This document shows positions 32,906-42,509 of a stretch of 64,000 nt of DNA, in pieces. Below the pieces are notes generated by a model, which searched no databases, was not told where the DNA came from, and worked only from the letters and a program-made list of their open reading frames with translations. How positions within the stretch are numbered: position 1 is the stretch's first letter; each line of letters starts with the position of its first letter. The DNA is from an uncultured Flavobacteriales bacterium. GTDB taxonomy: Bacteria > Bacteroidota > Bacteroidia > Flavobacteriales_D > Sanyastnellaceae. Made by a program: the position numbers and the translations under genes. The stretch spans positions 56,847 through 120,846 of the forward strand of contig CALJKR010000074.1 of assembly GCA_937974555.1 (NCBI GenBank), given 5' to 3'.

Positions 32906-35032
32906 ATGAAAAAAGGAAAGAAAAAAGGCTCCAATGGCAAGTATAAAAATGCCTTAAGAGCCGAAGTTTTGCAAGTACTTCAGGCCTCTCCCAATGCGCC
33001 CATCAACTACAAGCAGATCGGCGCTGCATTGGGCATACAAGATTCAGGAACACGCGTGTTGTTGATGGAGATTTTGGCTGAATTAACAGCAGAAGGATTG
33101 GTGAAGGAGCGTGATCGAGGGAAGTTTTTACCCGCCCACATGGAAAAAACGGTGGTGCAGGGTATTTTGGATATCAGTCGATTTGGAAAAGGCTATGTGG
33201 CCATTCCAGGGGTAGAGGATGATGTGATGTTGGATCGTGGAAAATTTGGCACCGCCTTACCAGGGGACACCATCGAATTGGAGTGGAGCGGCTCTGCACG
33301 CAGACCCAAGGTGAAGTTTATTAGAATTGTCAAACGTGCCAGAGAAGAGCACGTGGGTGTATTCTATGACAAAGGAGGATATGCAGAGATTCAACCTGTC
33401 AATCGTCAATTGGATTTTGTTTTTATCGTCAAAGGAGATGATCGAATGGATGCCAAAACGGGGGACAAGGTGAGTGTGAAAATCACGCAATGGACGGACG
33501 CCCGTCGCAATCCAATGGCCAAAGTGACACGCGTTTTTGGCCAGCATGGTGTTCATGAAGTGGAGATGCATGCGATTCTTGCTGAATTTGATTTGCCTTA
33601 TGAGTTCCCAGATGAAGTATTGGCTGCGGCACATGATATTCAGGACGGATTTACACCGGAAGAAATTGCCAAACGCCGTGACTTCAGAGGTGTCCCCACT
33701 TTTACCATTGATCCTTTTGATGCCAAGGATTTTGATGACGCGTTGTCTATTCAAAAATTGGAAAATGGCCATTGGGAAATTGGCGTTCATATCGCGGATG
33801 TTTCGTTTTATGTTACCCCCAATTCAATCATTGATCGCGAAGCGCAATTGCGTGCTACGAGTGTTTATTTGGTAGATAGAACCATCCCGATGTTGCCTGA
33901 GCGGTTGTCCAATGAACTTTGTTCTTTGCGACCCAACGAGGATAAAATGACCTTCTCTGCGGTATTTGAAATGAATGATCAAGGGGATATTGTCGATCAT
34001 TGGATTGGTCGGACTGTGATTCGATCGGTGCGAAGATTTACCTACGAAGAGGCTCAGGTAATCATTGAAGGTGAAAAGGGTGATTACCAAGAGGAGATTC
34101 TGGTTTTGGATCGATTGGCCAAAATTTTAAGACAACGTAGATTCAACGCAGGCAGCATTGATTTCAATAGTGAAGAAGTGAAGTTTAAATTGGATGAGAA
34201 AGGCGTGCCTACGGGGGTTTATGTTAAGGTGATGAAGGACTCCAACCAATTGATTGAGGAGTTTATGTTGTTGGCCAATAAGTTTGTTGCGATGTTCGCC
34301 GGAAAGCCAAAGACGGGAAGTCCCAAGTCATTTGTCTACCGCGTGCATGACCTTCCCAGTCCTGAAAAAATTCAACAACTCAGAACTTTCTTGAAGCATT
34401 TGGGTTACAAACTTCCACGACCCACAGACAGTGTGGGTGGTAATGTTATCAAGGAATTGCTGGCCAAGGTGGAAGGCGAGGCCGAAGAAAGCATGGTTCA
34501 AATCATGGCGATTCGTTCCATGGCCAAGGCTGAATATAGCACCAAGAACATCGGGCACTATGGCTTGGCTTTCCCCTACTATACCCATTTTACCAGCCCT
34601 ATCCGACGATATCCCGATGTGCTGGTGCATCGCTTGATTCAACATTATTTGGATGGAGGTGCTCCTGTTTCAGAGAGTACTTTGGATTTGCATTGCAAGC
34701 ACGATTCGATGATGGAAAAACGCGCATCGGATGCAGAACGGGCTTCAATCAAGTACAAGCAAGTGGAGTTTTTGTTAATGCACAAGGATATTGTGTTTGA
34801 AGGCAAAGTGAGTGGATTAAACAATTGGGGGATTTTTGTCGAGCTGAAAGAAAATAAATGTGAAGGGATGATTCCCATCAATGATTTGGGATTTGGATTT
34901 GAGTTTGACAAGCAGTCTTATATTTTGGTGAATCAACGAGGTGAAGAAATTCATCTGGGGGATGATGTATTGGTGAAAGTGAAGAGTGGAGATTTGTTGG
35001 AAAGGCAGATTATTTTTGAAGTCGCAGAGTAA
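32906..35032 (+). CDS. rnr: ribonuclease R
   Basis: 708 residues. RNase R is a processive 3'-5' exoribonuclease for structured RNA and rRNA quality control. Order: basic N-terminus with a winged-helix region (about 15-75), cold-shock domains (about 80-230), catalytic RNB domain with the metal-binding set Asp269, Asp275, Asp277 and Asp278 in the DPFDAKDFDDA block, followed by HIADVSFYV and the DRTIPMLPERLSNELCSLRP block, and a C-terminal S1 domain (about 630-705). The Asp spacing is the same as in E. coli RNase R. Two glycosyltransferases follow after five bases, an unrelated but tightly spaced pair. Confidence 0.97.
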   Translation: MKKGKKKGSNGKYKNALRAEVLQVLQASPNAPINYKQIGAALGIQDSGTRVLLMEILAELTAEGLVKERDRGKFLPAHMEKTVVQGILDISRFGKGYVAIPGVEDDVMLDRGKFGTALPGDTIELEWSGSARRPKVKFIRIVKRAREEHVGVFYDKGGYAEIQPVNRQLDFVFIVKGDDRMDAKTGDKVSVKITQWTDARRNPMAKVTRVFGQHGVHEVEMHAILAEFDLPYEFPDEVLAAAHDIQDGFTPEEIAKRRDFRGVPTFTIDPFDAKDFDDALSIQKLENGHWEIGVHIADVSFYVTPNSIIDREAQLRATSVYLVDRTIPMLPERLSNELCSLRPNEDKMTFSAVFEMNDQGDIVDHWIGRTVIRSVRRFTYEEAQVIIEGEKGDYQEEILVLDRLAKILRQRRFNAGSIDFNSEEVKFKLDEKGVPTGVYVKVMKDSNQLIEEFMLLANKFVAMFAGKPKTGSPKSFVYRVHDLPSPEKIQQLRTFLKHLGYKLPRPTDSVGGNVIKELLAKVEGEAEESMVQIMAIRSMAKAEYSTKNIGHYGLAFPYYTHFTSPIRRYPDVLVHRLIQHYLDGGAPVSESTLDLHCKHDSMMEKRASDAERASIKYKQVEFLLMHKDIVFEGKVSGLNNWGIFVELKENKCEGMIPINDLGFGFEFDKQSYILVNQRGEEIHLGDDVLVKVKSGDLLERQIIFEVAE

Positions 35033-35037
35033 AAATC

Positions 35038-35787
35038 ATGACCCAGATTTCCGTAGTAATCATCACGTATAATGAGTCTCGAAATATCCGTCGAGCAATT
35101 GAATCTGCTCTTCGGATATCTGACGACGTGGTGATTTGGGATTCGTTTTCAACCGATGCAACCCGTGACATTTGCTCGGAATATCCGGTCCGATTTTTTC
35201 AGCATGCATGGGAAGGCTATTCCATTTCCAAGAACAAGGCCAATGCGCAAGCCCAGTACAATTGGATCTTATCATTGGATGCAGATGAGGCTTTGGATGA
35301 GACTTTGGAGCAGAGTATTCTTTCTTGGAAGGCAAATGTGCCTTATCCGGCTTCGTTTAAACGACTGACCAATTATTGTGGCAGTTGGATAAGACATTGC
35401 GGTTGGTATCCAGATATCAAATTTAGATTGTTTGATAAAACAACAACTGCATGGGAAGGGGTCATTCATGAGCGCCTGGTGGATCAGTCGGGTCAAGCGG
35501 TGAAGTTGCTTGAAGGAGATTGTTTGCATTACAGTTATTACACCCCTGAGGACCATTACAAGCAAGCGCTGAAATTTGTAACCATCATGGCACAGGAAAA
35601 AGTGGATCAAGGAAAGACCACTTCCTATTCGATGCGCTATTTCTCAGCGGGTTTCAAGTTTATTCAAATGTATCTATTGAAGGGCGGGATCTGGGATGGA
35701 AGGGCTGGATATTGGGTTTGTCGTCGCTCGGCTTGGGCAGCGTTTATGAAGTATAAATTGTGGTGGGAATTTCAAAAGTTGAGATGA
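35038..35787 (+). CDS. glycosyltransferase family 2, LPS core type
   Basis: 249 residues. GT-A fold: ISVVIITYNESRNI at the N-terminus, DSFSTDAT, and the metal and nucleotide motif SLDADEAL near residue 80. The RHCGWYPDIKFRLFDK and HERL segments resemble the KdtX/WaaE-like group that adds glucose or heptose to the LPS inner core. It has no membrane domain and a basic C-terminus, as expected for an enzyme peripheral to the inner membrane. The ATG of the GT9 gene overlaps its stop (ATGA), so the two act together, most simply in core oligosaccharide assembly. The exact sugar is unknown. Confidence 0.9.
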   Translation: MTQISVVIITYNESRNIRRAIESALRISDDVVIWDSFSTDATRDICSEYPVRFFQHAWEGYSISKNKANAQAQYNWILSLDADEALDETLEQSILSWKANVPYPASFKRLTNYCGSWIRHCGWYPDIKFRLFDKTTTAWEGVIHERLVDQSGQAVKLLEGDCLHYSYYTPEDHYKQALKFVTIMAQEKVDQGKTTSYSMRYFSAGFKFIQMYLLKGGIWDGRAGYWVCRRSAWAAFMKYKLWWEFQKLR

Positions 35788-36752
35788 AGCAGCGCATATT
35801 GATTTGTAGAACCGATAGCATCGGCGATGTTATGTTGACTTTGCCCATGGCCAATTTTGTAAAAGACCGCTATCCCAATGCTGAGGTATATTTTTTGGGG
35901 AAGTCCTACACCAAGGACATCATCACCCGTTGTCCATGGATTGATGTTTTTTTAAATGCAGATGAGCTAGGCCTTTGCACCGAGCTGGAGCAAATCGAAA
36001 AGATGAAGGAATGGAATATTTCGACGGCCATTTTTGCTTTGCCAACGCCGCACTGGATGATGATTGCAGCCAAAGCCAATGTGCCACTTCGAGTGGCGAC
36101 CGGTCATCGATGGAGCAGCTGGAAATGGGCTACGGATCGATTGTTTTTTAGTAGAAAAAAATCCAATTTGCATGAGGCTCAATTGAATTTAAAGTTACTA
36201 TCTCCTCTGGGAATCAATGTTGCACCTACAATGAGAGAATTGGGTTCCTTGTTGCCATTGGGAACAAATCAGGAAATTCAAACCAATCGATTAATTATTC
36301 ATCCTTTTTCGCAAGGCAGTGCTTTGAATTGGGGATTGCAGCAATACGATGAATTGGTGGGACTTTTGAAAGATGAACCATTTGAGATAGTCATATCGGG
36401 CACAGCCAAGGATGCCGAGTTGTTGGCTCAATGGGAAGGTCCCCATTTGCGTCAAGTGAAATCCGTTTGTGGCGCATTTACGTTATCGACGTTCATCGAA
36501 TTTATTGGTCAGAGCAAGGCCTTATTGGCTTGTAGCACAGGACCCTTGCATTTGGCGGCAGCCCAGGGCGTGCATGCCGTTGGTTTATATGTCGATCGTC
36601 GTCCCATACATCCGGGGAGATGGTCGCCGATTGGCCCGCATGTTCATGTAATCAAAGAGACGGATGTTCAGCAGAAGGAGATTTTGACTAGCCCGCGGTT
36701 GGTCGCCACTTTTCTGAAGTCCATAATGGAGCGCCCAGCCACCAGGCACTAA
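35784..36752 (+). CDS. glycosyltransferase family 9 (heptosyltransferase-like)
   Basis: 322 residues from ATG 35784, which forms an ATGA overlap with the GT2 stop; the open frame begins at 35760 but the overlap start gives the canonical N-terminus ILICRTDSIGDVMLTLPM. The two GT-B Rossmann halves are recognisable, with the family-typical CSTGPLHLAAAQG near residue 255 and IHPGRWSPIGP after it. GT9 enzymes transfer ADP-heptose or related sugars to LPS core. The last 65 bases overlap the convergent O-antigen ligase-like gene. Confidence 0.92.
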   Translation: MKQRILICRTDSIGDVMLTLPMANFVKDRYPNAEVYFLGKSYTKDIITRCPWIDVFLNADELGLCTELEQIEKMKEWNISTAIFALPTPHWMMIAAKANVPLRVATGHRWSSWKWATDRLFFSRKKSNLHEAQLNLKLLSPLGINVAPTMRELGSLLPLGTNQEIQTNRLIIHPFSQGSALNWGLQQYDELVGLLKDEPFEIVISGTAKDAELLAQWEGPHLRQVKSVCGAFTLSTFIEFIGQSKALLACSTGPLHLAAAQGVHAVGLYVDRRPIHPGRWSPIGPHVHVIKETDVQQKEILTSPRLVATFLKSIMERPATRH

Positions 36753-38292
36753 AGAAGCCTACAAAGGTCACTCCGGCTTGGGTCTCTAAGGTGTCTTCCG
36801 TAAAAAAAGAAATCAATACAATCATGGTGTAGATCAACGCAACCAAAGAGTATCTGCGCGCTGATTTAATCATTTGAATACACAAGAGAATGCCAAACAA
36901 CATGCCCAAAAGCCCGATAGAAATCCAAAGGGTCAAGTATTGATTGTGCGTTCTCAGTTGATACTCCTTTTCTAAGCCGTGGTCATTGATTTGATATTGA
37001 GCGGCAATGGCATCTTGCACATCACCCGTTCCTACGCCCATCAAAAAGTGATCACCAATGATGTGATAGGCGTTGATCCAATAAATCAATCTTTGAAATA
37101 GGGAATGTCCATTGGGCGAATATCCAAGGGTCAGCATGTGGTACTCAAAGAATAGACGATCCAATCGGCGATTAAGTCCGTTCATTTGTGCATACTGATA
37201 ATTGGGCAACCCATTTTCAATCTCTTTGATTTCTTCATTGCTGAGTTGGGCCAATGCCTCACCGTCTTTGTGCCAGCCTTTGGAAGATAAATAGCGAATG
37301 ATGGTGTACTTGAGTTCTCCTCCAGAATAGTCCTTCCCTTTGAAGTCCAATGAACTTCGGTTGGGCCATTCCTTTTCTAATTCTTGCCAACATATAAAGC
37401 GATGAACATAATAGCCGTTTTCCATTTGCAAGATTTGCGGGCTATGCTCATAAATGTTGCCATCCGGAGTTTTTACTTCGGTTATTTCTTGATTGCCTTT
37501 TGGCGTAACATACAAAGCGTATTCATGCCTGATGTAAATGACGGATGAAGCGATAAAGCCAATGATTCCAATACCCACTAGCCATCGAATTTTAACTGGG
37601 AATCGCAATTTAAAATAGCGAAGAATAAACAACAGTCCTGTGAGCAAGGAAAGGGCCAAGCCCGTGGCAGATTCAATTAGAATCAGATAATACAACAAAA
37701 AAATGGAAAGCCCCCAGCTGGTCATCTTCAGGAAAAGTCGGTCTTTTTTTTTGGCCCATAATAAAGCCAGGGCCAGTGAAACAAATAGACCCATTCTGAC
37801 ATGCGAGGTGAAGACACTGTACTCGCGAATTTTAGCGAGATGAAGTTTTTTTGAAGTCAGCAAATCTGCAAATGGCATCCAGTTGTGCACCAGTAAAAAT
37901 GAAACCAGTGCACTGATAAAAACGGCAAGGACAAAAGCCCATTCGACTTTTTGACGGTCATGTTTTTTAAACTCAACCAAGTAGGCTGGCATGGTCATGG
38001 GCAGCAGCAACAAGGGCAATTTGGTTTTCAAGTCGTGCAATCCGTAGGACCAATTGTCAGACCACAACATTCCCAATGCAAAAAGCAGATACAGTATAAT
38101 CCAATTGCGGGCTCCTGAAAAGGTAATGAAAAGCCACGGTTTGATTCTTCCAAATCCCGCGTCCAACAACCATTGTATGGTAAGACCGATGGTTCCAATG
38201 GACATCATTACCGGCGAAAGCGCGAGACCACATACGATGAGTATGAGCCAAAAAAGAACCAAAGGTTCTGCTTTCGCTAACCACTTGATCAT
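36688..38292 (-). CDS. O-antigen ligase / polymerase-like membrane protein
   Basis: 534 residues with about ten to twelve membrane helices, for example VLFWLILIVCGLALSPVMM, WIILYLLFALGML, FLLYYLILIESATGLALSLL and LWISIGLLGMLFGILLC, and one long soluble loop (about 265-420). The GVGTGD segment after the loop and the Arg-Thr-His-Asn-Gln run (RTHNQYLTLW) are typical of the Wzy/WaaL O-antigen ligase family. It presumably joins or polymerises glycans at the periplasmic face. Its start overlaps the upstream protease gene by 4 bases. Ligase and polymerase cannot be separated by sequence alone. Confidence 0.87.
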   Translation of the reverse strand: MIKWLAKAEPLVLFWLILIVCGLALSPVMMSIGTIGLTIQWLLDAGFGRIKPWLFITFSGARNWIILYLLFALGMLWSDNWSYGLHDLKTKLPLLLLPMTMPAYLVEFKKHDRQKVEWAFVLAVFISALVSFLLVHNWMPFADLLTSKKLHLAKIREYSVFTSHVRMGLFVSLALALLWAKKKDRLFLKMTSWGLSIFLLYYLILIESATGLALSLLTGLLFILRYFKLRFPVKIRWLVGIGIIGFIASSVIYIRHEYALYVTPKGNQEITEVKTPDGNIYEHSPQILQMENGYYVHRFICWQELEKEWPNRSSLDFKGKDYSGGELKYTIIRYLSSKGWHKDGEALAQLSNEEIKEIENGLPNYQYAQMNGLNRRLDRLFFEYHMLTLGYSPNGHSLFQRLIYWINAYHIIGDHFLMGVGTGDVQDAIAAQYQINDHGLEKEYQLRTHNQYLTLWISIGLLGMLFGILLCIQMIKSARRYSLVALIYTMIVLISFFTEDTLETQAGVTFVGFFSAWWLGAPLWTSEKWRPTAG

Positions 38293-39941
38293 GGCATCAA
38301 CAGAATTTTTTTATAATCCCCTTTCAAAGTTGAAAGTGCTTTTTCAACAACAGGATCTTTCCTGATGGATTGTCTGCTGTAAGCCCTTTCATTCTTGGTT
38401 CTCCGCACCATCTCTGTCTCTATTAAGTGCACCAGATAGTCATGGTGATTTAGAATTTCTTTCTTGTTACTGGGAAGAATGGCTTTTTCGATGGCATTGA
38501 TATGCTGCGCGATTTCTTCAGAATCCGTTCCATTTTTCTCTTTGAATTCATTGAGTTTTTTCCAACTCTCTGTGTGAGGTTTAAAATCCACCTTGTCCAA
38601 ATAAAGATTGAATTTCTGAAGATCGTCTTCGGAAAAATTGAAATGTCCTGTGGTATCGATTTGCGAATATTGACCAAAATTTTGTGTCACAAAATCGAAT
38701 AAAATGAGTTGGGATTGAAGTTCTTTTAACCATTCATTTTTGGCGTCGGTGTCAACGACAATATCGGGTTGAATGCCTCTGCCATCTACAACTTTGCGAC
38801 CTCTTTTGGTTGAAAAGGTTTGCACTGCGGATTCATCAATCGCGGATACTTTGCCATTGTTGGGATCCCGGTGGCTGTAATCCAGGCGCTGAACACAACG
38901 CCCGCTTGGGGTGTAGTATTTGGCTACGGTCAGTTTCATTTTGGTGTTGTAAGCAAGGTCAACCGTTTGCTGAACCAACCCCTTCCCAAATGACTCTTTT
39001 CCCACAATAACTGCACGGTCTAAATCTTGTAAACTCCCAGCGACAATTTCTGAAGCAGATGCGCTAAACTCATCAATCAGAACAGCCAACGGAATATCGA
39101 TGTCAATGGGATCAACTTGAGCGCCGTATTGATTTTTCCATTCGGCTATTCGTCCCCGAGTTTCCACAATGGGAGATCCTTTGGGTACAAACAAATTGAC
39201 GATACTTACGGCCTCTCTCAGCAGTCCACCGCCATTGCCTCTGAGATCCAATATCAATCCCTCAATGTTTTGTTTTTGGAGACTAAGGAAGGCATCTTTC
39301 ACCTCCGTACTTGCGGTTTGAGTAAAGCCATCCAATTTGATGTAGCCTGTTTTTGTGTTCGGGATGAGTCCAAAAAAAGGAACGTCCTTGTTTTTGATGT
39401 TTTCTCTTTTCACCTCTACCACAGCCGTTTCTTTGGTTTCTCCTCGGATGATGGTCAACTTCACCACAGATCCGGGCTGGCCTTTGATCATGTTGCCACT
39501 TTCGTCGTCGGTTAATTTGGATATGTCTTTCCCTTCGATGTGGGTGATGACATCTCCAATTTTTAATCCGGCTTTGTCTGCACCGAAACCGGCGTATACG
39601 TCGGTGATGAGAATTTTACCGTCTCTTCTTTTGGTGTTGATTCCGATGCCGCCATATTGACCGGTTTGCATGAACGTGGCTTCTTCAATTCGGGATTCTG
39701 GATAGTAAACGGTGTAAGGGTCCAAGGATGCGAGCATGGCGTCAATGGCCTTCTTCATTAAAAATCCGGGCTCAGGTTCATCCACGTAACTCTCTTCCAG
39801 GGTGCGGTAAACATCGGTGAATATCTCAACGTTTTTTGTTATTTCAAACAACGTGTCTTTTACCTGTGCGGCCGTGGATACGATGGCCAACAAAAGGGCA
39901 AAAACAATGCGTGTACTATTTTTCTTGAGAATGGATTTCAT
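38289..39941 (-). CDS. S41 C-terminal processing protease
   Basis: 550 residues. A signal peptide or anchor at 11-26 targets it to the periplasm. A PDZ domain (about 90-175) precedes the Ser-Lys catalytic core: LDLRGNGGGLL, Ser295 in FSASASE and Lys320 in SFGKG, 25 residues apart as in known C-terminal proteases. A C-terminal helical region follows. These enzymes trim or degrade periplasmic proteins from their C-termini. It overlaps rnpA by 26 bases and the O-antigen gene by 4. A paralogue lies two genes upstream (40317-41996). Confidence 0.94.
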   Translation of the reverse strand: MKSILKKNSTRIVFALLLAIVSTAAQVKDTLFEITKNVEIFTDVYRTLEESYVDEPEPGFLMKKAIDAMLASLDPYTVYYPESRIEEATFMQTGQYGGIGINTKRRDGKILITDVYAGFGADKAGLKIGDVITHIEGKDISKLTDDESGNMIKGQPGSVVKLTIIRGETKETAVVEVKRENIKNKDVPFFGLIPNTKTGYIKLDGFTQTASTEVKDAFLSLQKQNIEGLILDLRGNGGGLLREAVSIVNLFVPKGSPIVETRGRIAEWKNQYGAQVDPIDIDIPLAVLIDEFSASASEIVAGSLQDLDRAVIVGKESFGKGLVQQTVDLAYNTKMKLTVAKYYTPSGRCVQRLDYSHRDPNNGKVSAIDESAVQTFSTKRGRKVVDGRGIQPDIVVDTDAKNEWLKELQSQLILFDFVTQNFGQYSQIDTTGHFNFSEDDLQKFNLYLDKVDFKPHTESWKKLNEFKEKNGTDSEEIAQHINAIEKAILPSNKKEILNHHDYLVHLIETEMVRRTKNERAYSRQSIRKDPVVEKALSTLKGDYKKILLMP

Positions 39942-40320
39942 CCTGTGGCGTTGATTTTAATGTTCTTTCAATTTCAGAAAGGGCATGTCCTATTTTCTTG
40001 TAAACGTAATCATATTCCGGAAGTTGTTTTCCGGTGAAAGTAAAACACAGATGCAAGGGTACCGCAATGTCTTGAAGGATGTGTTTTTGTAATCGGTAAC
40101 ATTCCCTAAGGTATCGTTTTATAGCATTTCGATCATGGGCGCGTTTGAAGTTTTTTTTACTCACTGTAAACATGGCTTGAAGCCCATTTTCAGTATTGAC
40201 TGTAGGAATATGAAAAAGAACCAACAGCGCTGGAGAGCGCACCGCTTTGGCATCGCGAAATAGATTCTCGATGCTCTTGCGACTTTTGATTCTTTCCTCT
40301 TTCCCTAATGTAAACTTCAT
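39916..40320 (-). CDS. rnpA: ribonuclease P protein component
   Basis: 134 residues. RnpA assists the RNase P RNA in 5' maturation of tRNA. The N-terminal KEERIKSRKSIENLF and the RNR signature in HDRNAIKRYLRECYR (residues about 70-84) are diagnostic; the protein is basic. Instead of lying beside rpmH and dnaA, it sits between two S41 protease genes with 4-base and 26-base overlaps, an arrangement seen in parts of Bacteroidota. Translation of all three is probably coupled. Confidence 0.95.
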   Translation of the reverse strand: MKFTLGKEERIKSRKSIENLFRDAKAVRSPALLVLFHIPTVNTENGLQAMFTVSKKNFKRAHDRNAIKRYLRECYRLQKHILQDIAVPLHLCFTFTGKQLPEYDYVYKKIGHALSEIERTLKSTPQDEIHSQEK

Positions 40321-41996
40321 TTTCTTTTTTTCGGTGGTACAGCGGCAGGAACTTCTTGTGTGGCCACTTCAATGGCTTTGAGTAGTTCCCGATCATTTTT
40401 ATACATCACCTTTTCCAGGGTGTTGTCATCAAATAAATAGCGACCGATGGTGCCTTTGATACGGGCTCTGATATCCCCTTTGGCCTTGTTCCAATCTTTG
40501 GTCTTCATGGTGGGCCATTCTTTTTTCAAGCGAGATTGCATCGTAGTAAGCATGGCCTCTGTGACTTTGAATTCATCAATGAATGATTTTTCATTGGCAA
40601 ATCCTTTGAGGAATTTCTGGTTGTTGGTAAAATATTCAAAGCAAAAATCGCGCATCACACCGGACATGATCAACTGATTAATCACAAAGACATTGCTCGT
40701 ATCCAAGGGAACAAAAACCTCCGGCGTAATGCCCCCAGATCCATATACTACTTTCCCGCCGGGTGTAATGAATTTCAAGGTATCTACTTTTTGAATACTA
40801 TCCGAATTGAAAAGCTCACCATGCAAATAACGAGAAGTAAAATCATCGGAGTATTGGGTACTGTCGCTGTAGGGTTTTTGAATACAACGGCCGGTTGGTG
40901 TGTAGTATCGCGCAATGGTCAAACGGAATGCACTGCGGTCTGGAAGTTCAATCTCATGTTGCACCAATCCTTTTCCAAAAGTGCGACGGCCCACGGTTGT
41001 GCTCTTGTCCCAATCTTGAAGAGCACCTGCAAAAATCTCACTGGCTGAAGCAGAATTTTGGTCCACCAATACCACCACTTTCATGTCTTTGAATTCTCCA
41101 TCTTTTTGGGTGATGTATTGTTTTTTACCCACGTGCATTCCCTCTGTATAGAGTACCAATTTGTCTTTGGGTAGAAAAGATTCAGCCATTAAAAAGCTTT
41201 GGTCTAAAAGTCCACCGCCATTTCCCCTGAGATCCACGATGAGTGTTTTGCAAGTTTGGGCACGCAATTTTCTCACGGCTTGTTCAAACTCATTAAAAGT
41301 ATTTTGGCCAAAGGATTCCACTTTAACATAACCCACTTGTGGGGCAATCACAAATTCAGCGGTCACACTTTTGAGCGGGATGCTGCCTCGTTTGATTTTA
41401 ATTTCTTTGCTTTCTTTTCCCCTAAGGATACTCAAGGTTACTGATGTACCGGCTTTGCCTTTGATCAATTTCTGAACTTGGTCATTGGCCAACTCTTTTT
41501 CGGTGAGTGCTTTGTTGTCTACTTTGATGACCTTATCGCCAGTCAACAATCCGGCTTTTTCAGCCGGACCATCTTTCATTGTTTTGACTACACGTAGGGT
41601 GTCTTTGTAAATCATAAACTCCATCCCGATACCTTGGTATTCGCCTTGAATTTTTTCGTTGGCTTGTGCAATTTCCTCGGGGGAGATGTAATAGCTGTGC
41701 GGATCTAGGTGAGAAAGAATGGATTGAATGGCCCCGTCAATCAGTTGTCTTTTATCGACACTATCTACATAGTTCTCCTCAATGAAATCAATCAAGCTCA
41801 CCAATTTGTTGGGGTTTTCTTCTGCCCCCGTTTTAATCGTAAGCAAATTGGAATCCGCCAAGTAAGTTCCAATGAGAATACCAACTATCAGCACCATACC
41901 AAAATACAAAGGTTGGGCACTGGAAGGCTTGATTCGCTTGCGGCTCAATGGAGGCGCAGTTTGAGTCGTGGGTTGTTGTTCTGGTTGTTGTTCCAT
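40317..41996 (-). CDS. S41 C-terminal processing protease, membrane-anchored
   Basis: 559 residues. A Gln/Pro-rich cytosolic tail (1-20) leads to one membrane helix (about 30-46: YFGMVLIVGILIGTYLA), so it is anchored rather than secreted. PDZ about 115-200; catalytic Ser317 in SASASE and Lys342 in TFGKG, again 25 apart; substrate cleft motif VDLRGNGGGLL. It ends KKRK. It differs from the paralogue at 38289-39941 mainly in its anchor and C-terminal tail. rnpA follows with a 4-base overlap. Upstream, 11 bases away, is the dCMP deaminase gene. Confidence 0.94.
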   Translation of the reverse strand: MEQQPEQQPTTQTAPPLSRKRIKPSSAQPLYFGMVLIVGILIGTYLADSNLLTIKTGAEENPNKLVSLIDFIEENYVDSVDKRQLIDGAIQSILSHLDPHSYYISPEEIAQANEKIQGEYQGIGMEFMIYKDTLRVVKTMKDGPAEKAGLLTGDKVIKVDNKALTEKELANDQVQKLIKGKAGTSVTLSILRGKESKEIKIKRGSIPLKSVTAEFVIAPQVGYVKVESFGQNTFNEFEQAVRKLRAQTCKTLIVDLRGNGGGLLDQSFLMAESFLPKDKLVLYTEGMHVGKKQYITQKDGEFKDMKVVVLVDQNSASASEIFAGALQDWDKSTTVGRRTFGKGLVQHEIELPDRSAFRLTIARYYTPTGRCIQKPYSDSTQYSDDFTSRYLHGELFNSDSIQKVDTLKFITPGGKVVYGSGGITPEVFVPLDTSNVFVINQLIMSGVMRDFCFEYFTNNQKFLKGFANEKSFIDEFKVTEAMLTTMQSRLKKEWPTMKTKDWNKAKGDIRARIKGTIGRYLFDDNTLEKVMYKNDRELLKAIEVATQEVPAAVPPKKRK

Positions 41997-42007
41997 TTCA
42001 CGTATCG

Positions 42008-42433
42008 TTAGGGCTGTGCTATTTGCACCACTTCAATGCCTGCATTTTTTAAAAATGCAATGGCCGTATTGTCCTTGTATTCTTCTTTGTAAACCAAACG
42101 TTTTATTCCCGCTTGTAAAATCAGCTTGCAACAGTCTTTGCAAGGAGAAAGCGTAATGTACAAGGTAGAATCCTTGGCGTTGTTGGTGGATTTGGCCACT
42201 TTGGTAATCGCGTTGGCCTCAGCATGAAGGACATACCAATGGGTTTCGCCCAAATCGTTTTCGCAGGTGTTGGGAAAGCCACTGGGGGTTCCGTTGTAAC
42301 CGTCTGAAATGAGCATTCCATCTTTCACAATGAGCGCACCCACTTGCTTGCGATTGCAGTGGGAGAGTTTGGCCCATTCTTCCGCCATTTTTAAATATGC
42401 GCGGTCGTATCTTTCTTGTTTCTCAGGGGTCAT
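42008..42433 (-). CDS. dCMP / cytidine deaminase family protein
   Basis: 141 residues from ATG 42433 (GTG 42454 overlaps the -7 box and is less likely). Zinc-dependent deaminase motifs: H70-A-E72-A and P97-C98-x-x-C101, supplying His, two Cys and the proton-shuttling Glu. The NGTPSGFPNTCEND block is typical of deoxycytidylate deaminases (ComEB-like), which make dUMP for thymidylate synthesis. It leads the protease-rnpA run and has its own promoter box at 42454-42461. Confidence 0.92.
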   Translation of the reverse strand: MTPEKQERYDRAYLKMAEEWAKLSHCNRKQVGALIVKDGMLISDGYNGTPSGFPNTCENDLGETHWYVLHAEANAITKVAKSTNNAKDSTLYITLSPCKDCCKLILQAGIKRLVYKEEYKDNTAIAFLKNAGIEVVQIAQP

Positions 42434-42453
42434 GTTCTTTTTGCCTATCTTCA

Positions 42454-42461
42454 CAAAAATA
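42454..42461 (-). promoter_or_regulatory. -7 box of dCMP deaminase unit
   Basis: Minus-strand TATTTTTG, exact TAnnTTTG match, 20 bases before ATG 42433. It faces the divergent box at 42474-42481 across 12 bases. Confidence 0.55.
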
Positions 42462-42473
42462 GGGCGCGCAGGC

Positions 42474-42481
42474 TATATTCG
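42474..42481 (+). promoter_or_regulatory. candidate -7 box of adenosyltransferase gene
   Basis: TATATTCG (C at position 7), 28 bases before ATG 42510. No TTG at the expected -33 distance. Confidence 0.4.
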
Positions 42482-42509
42482 CGTGAGAAAAATTAAATCC
42501 ATTTTTAGC

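Noticed and set aside
42309..42509. N-terminal extension of the cobalamin adenosyltransferase reading frame
   Set aside because: It overlaps the divergent deaminase gene and both promoter boxes; the family starts at MKVYTKTGDQG (42510).
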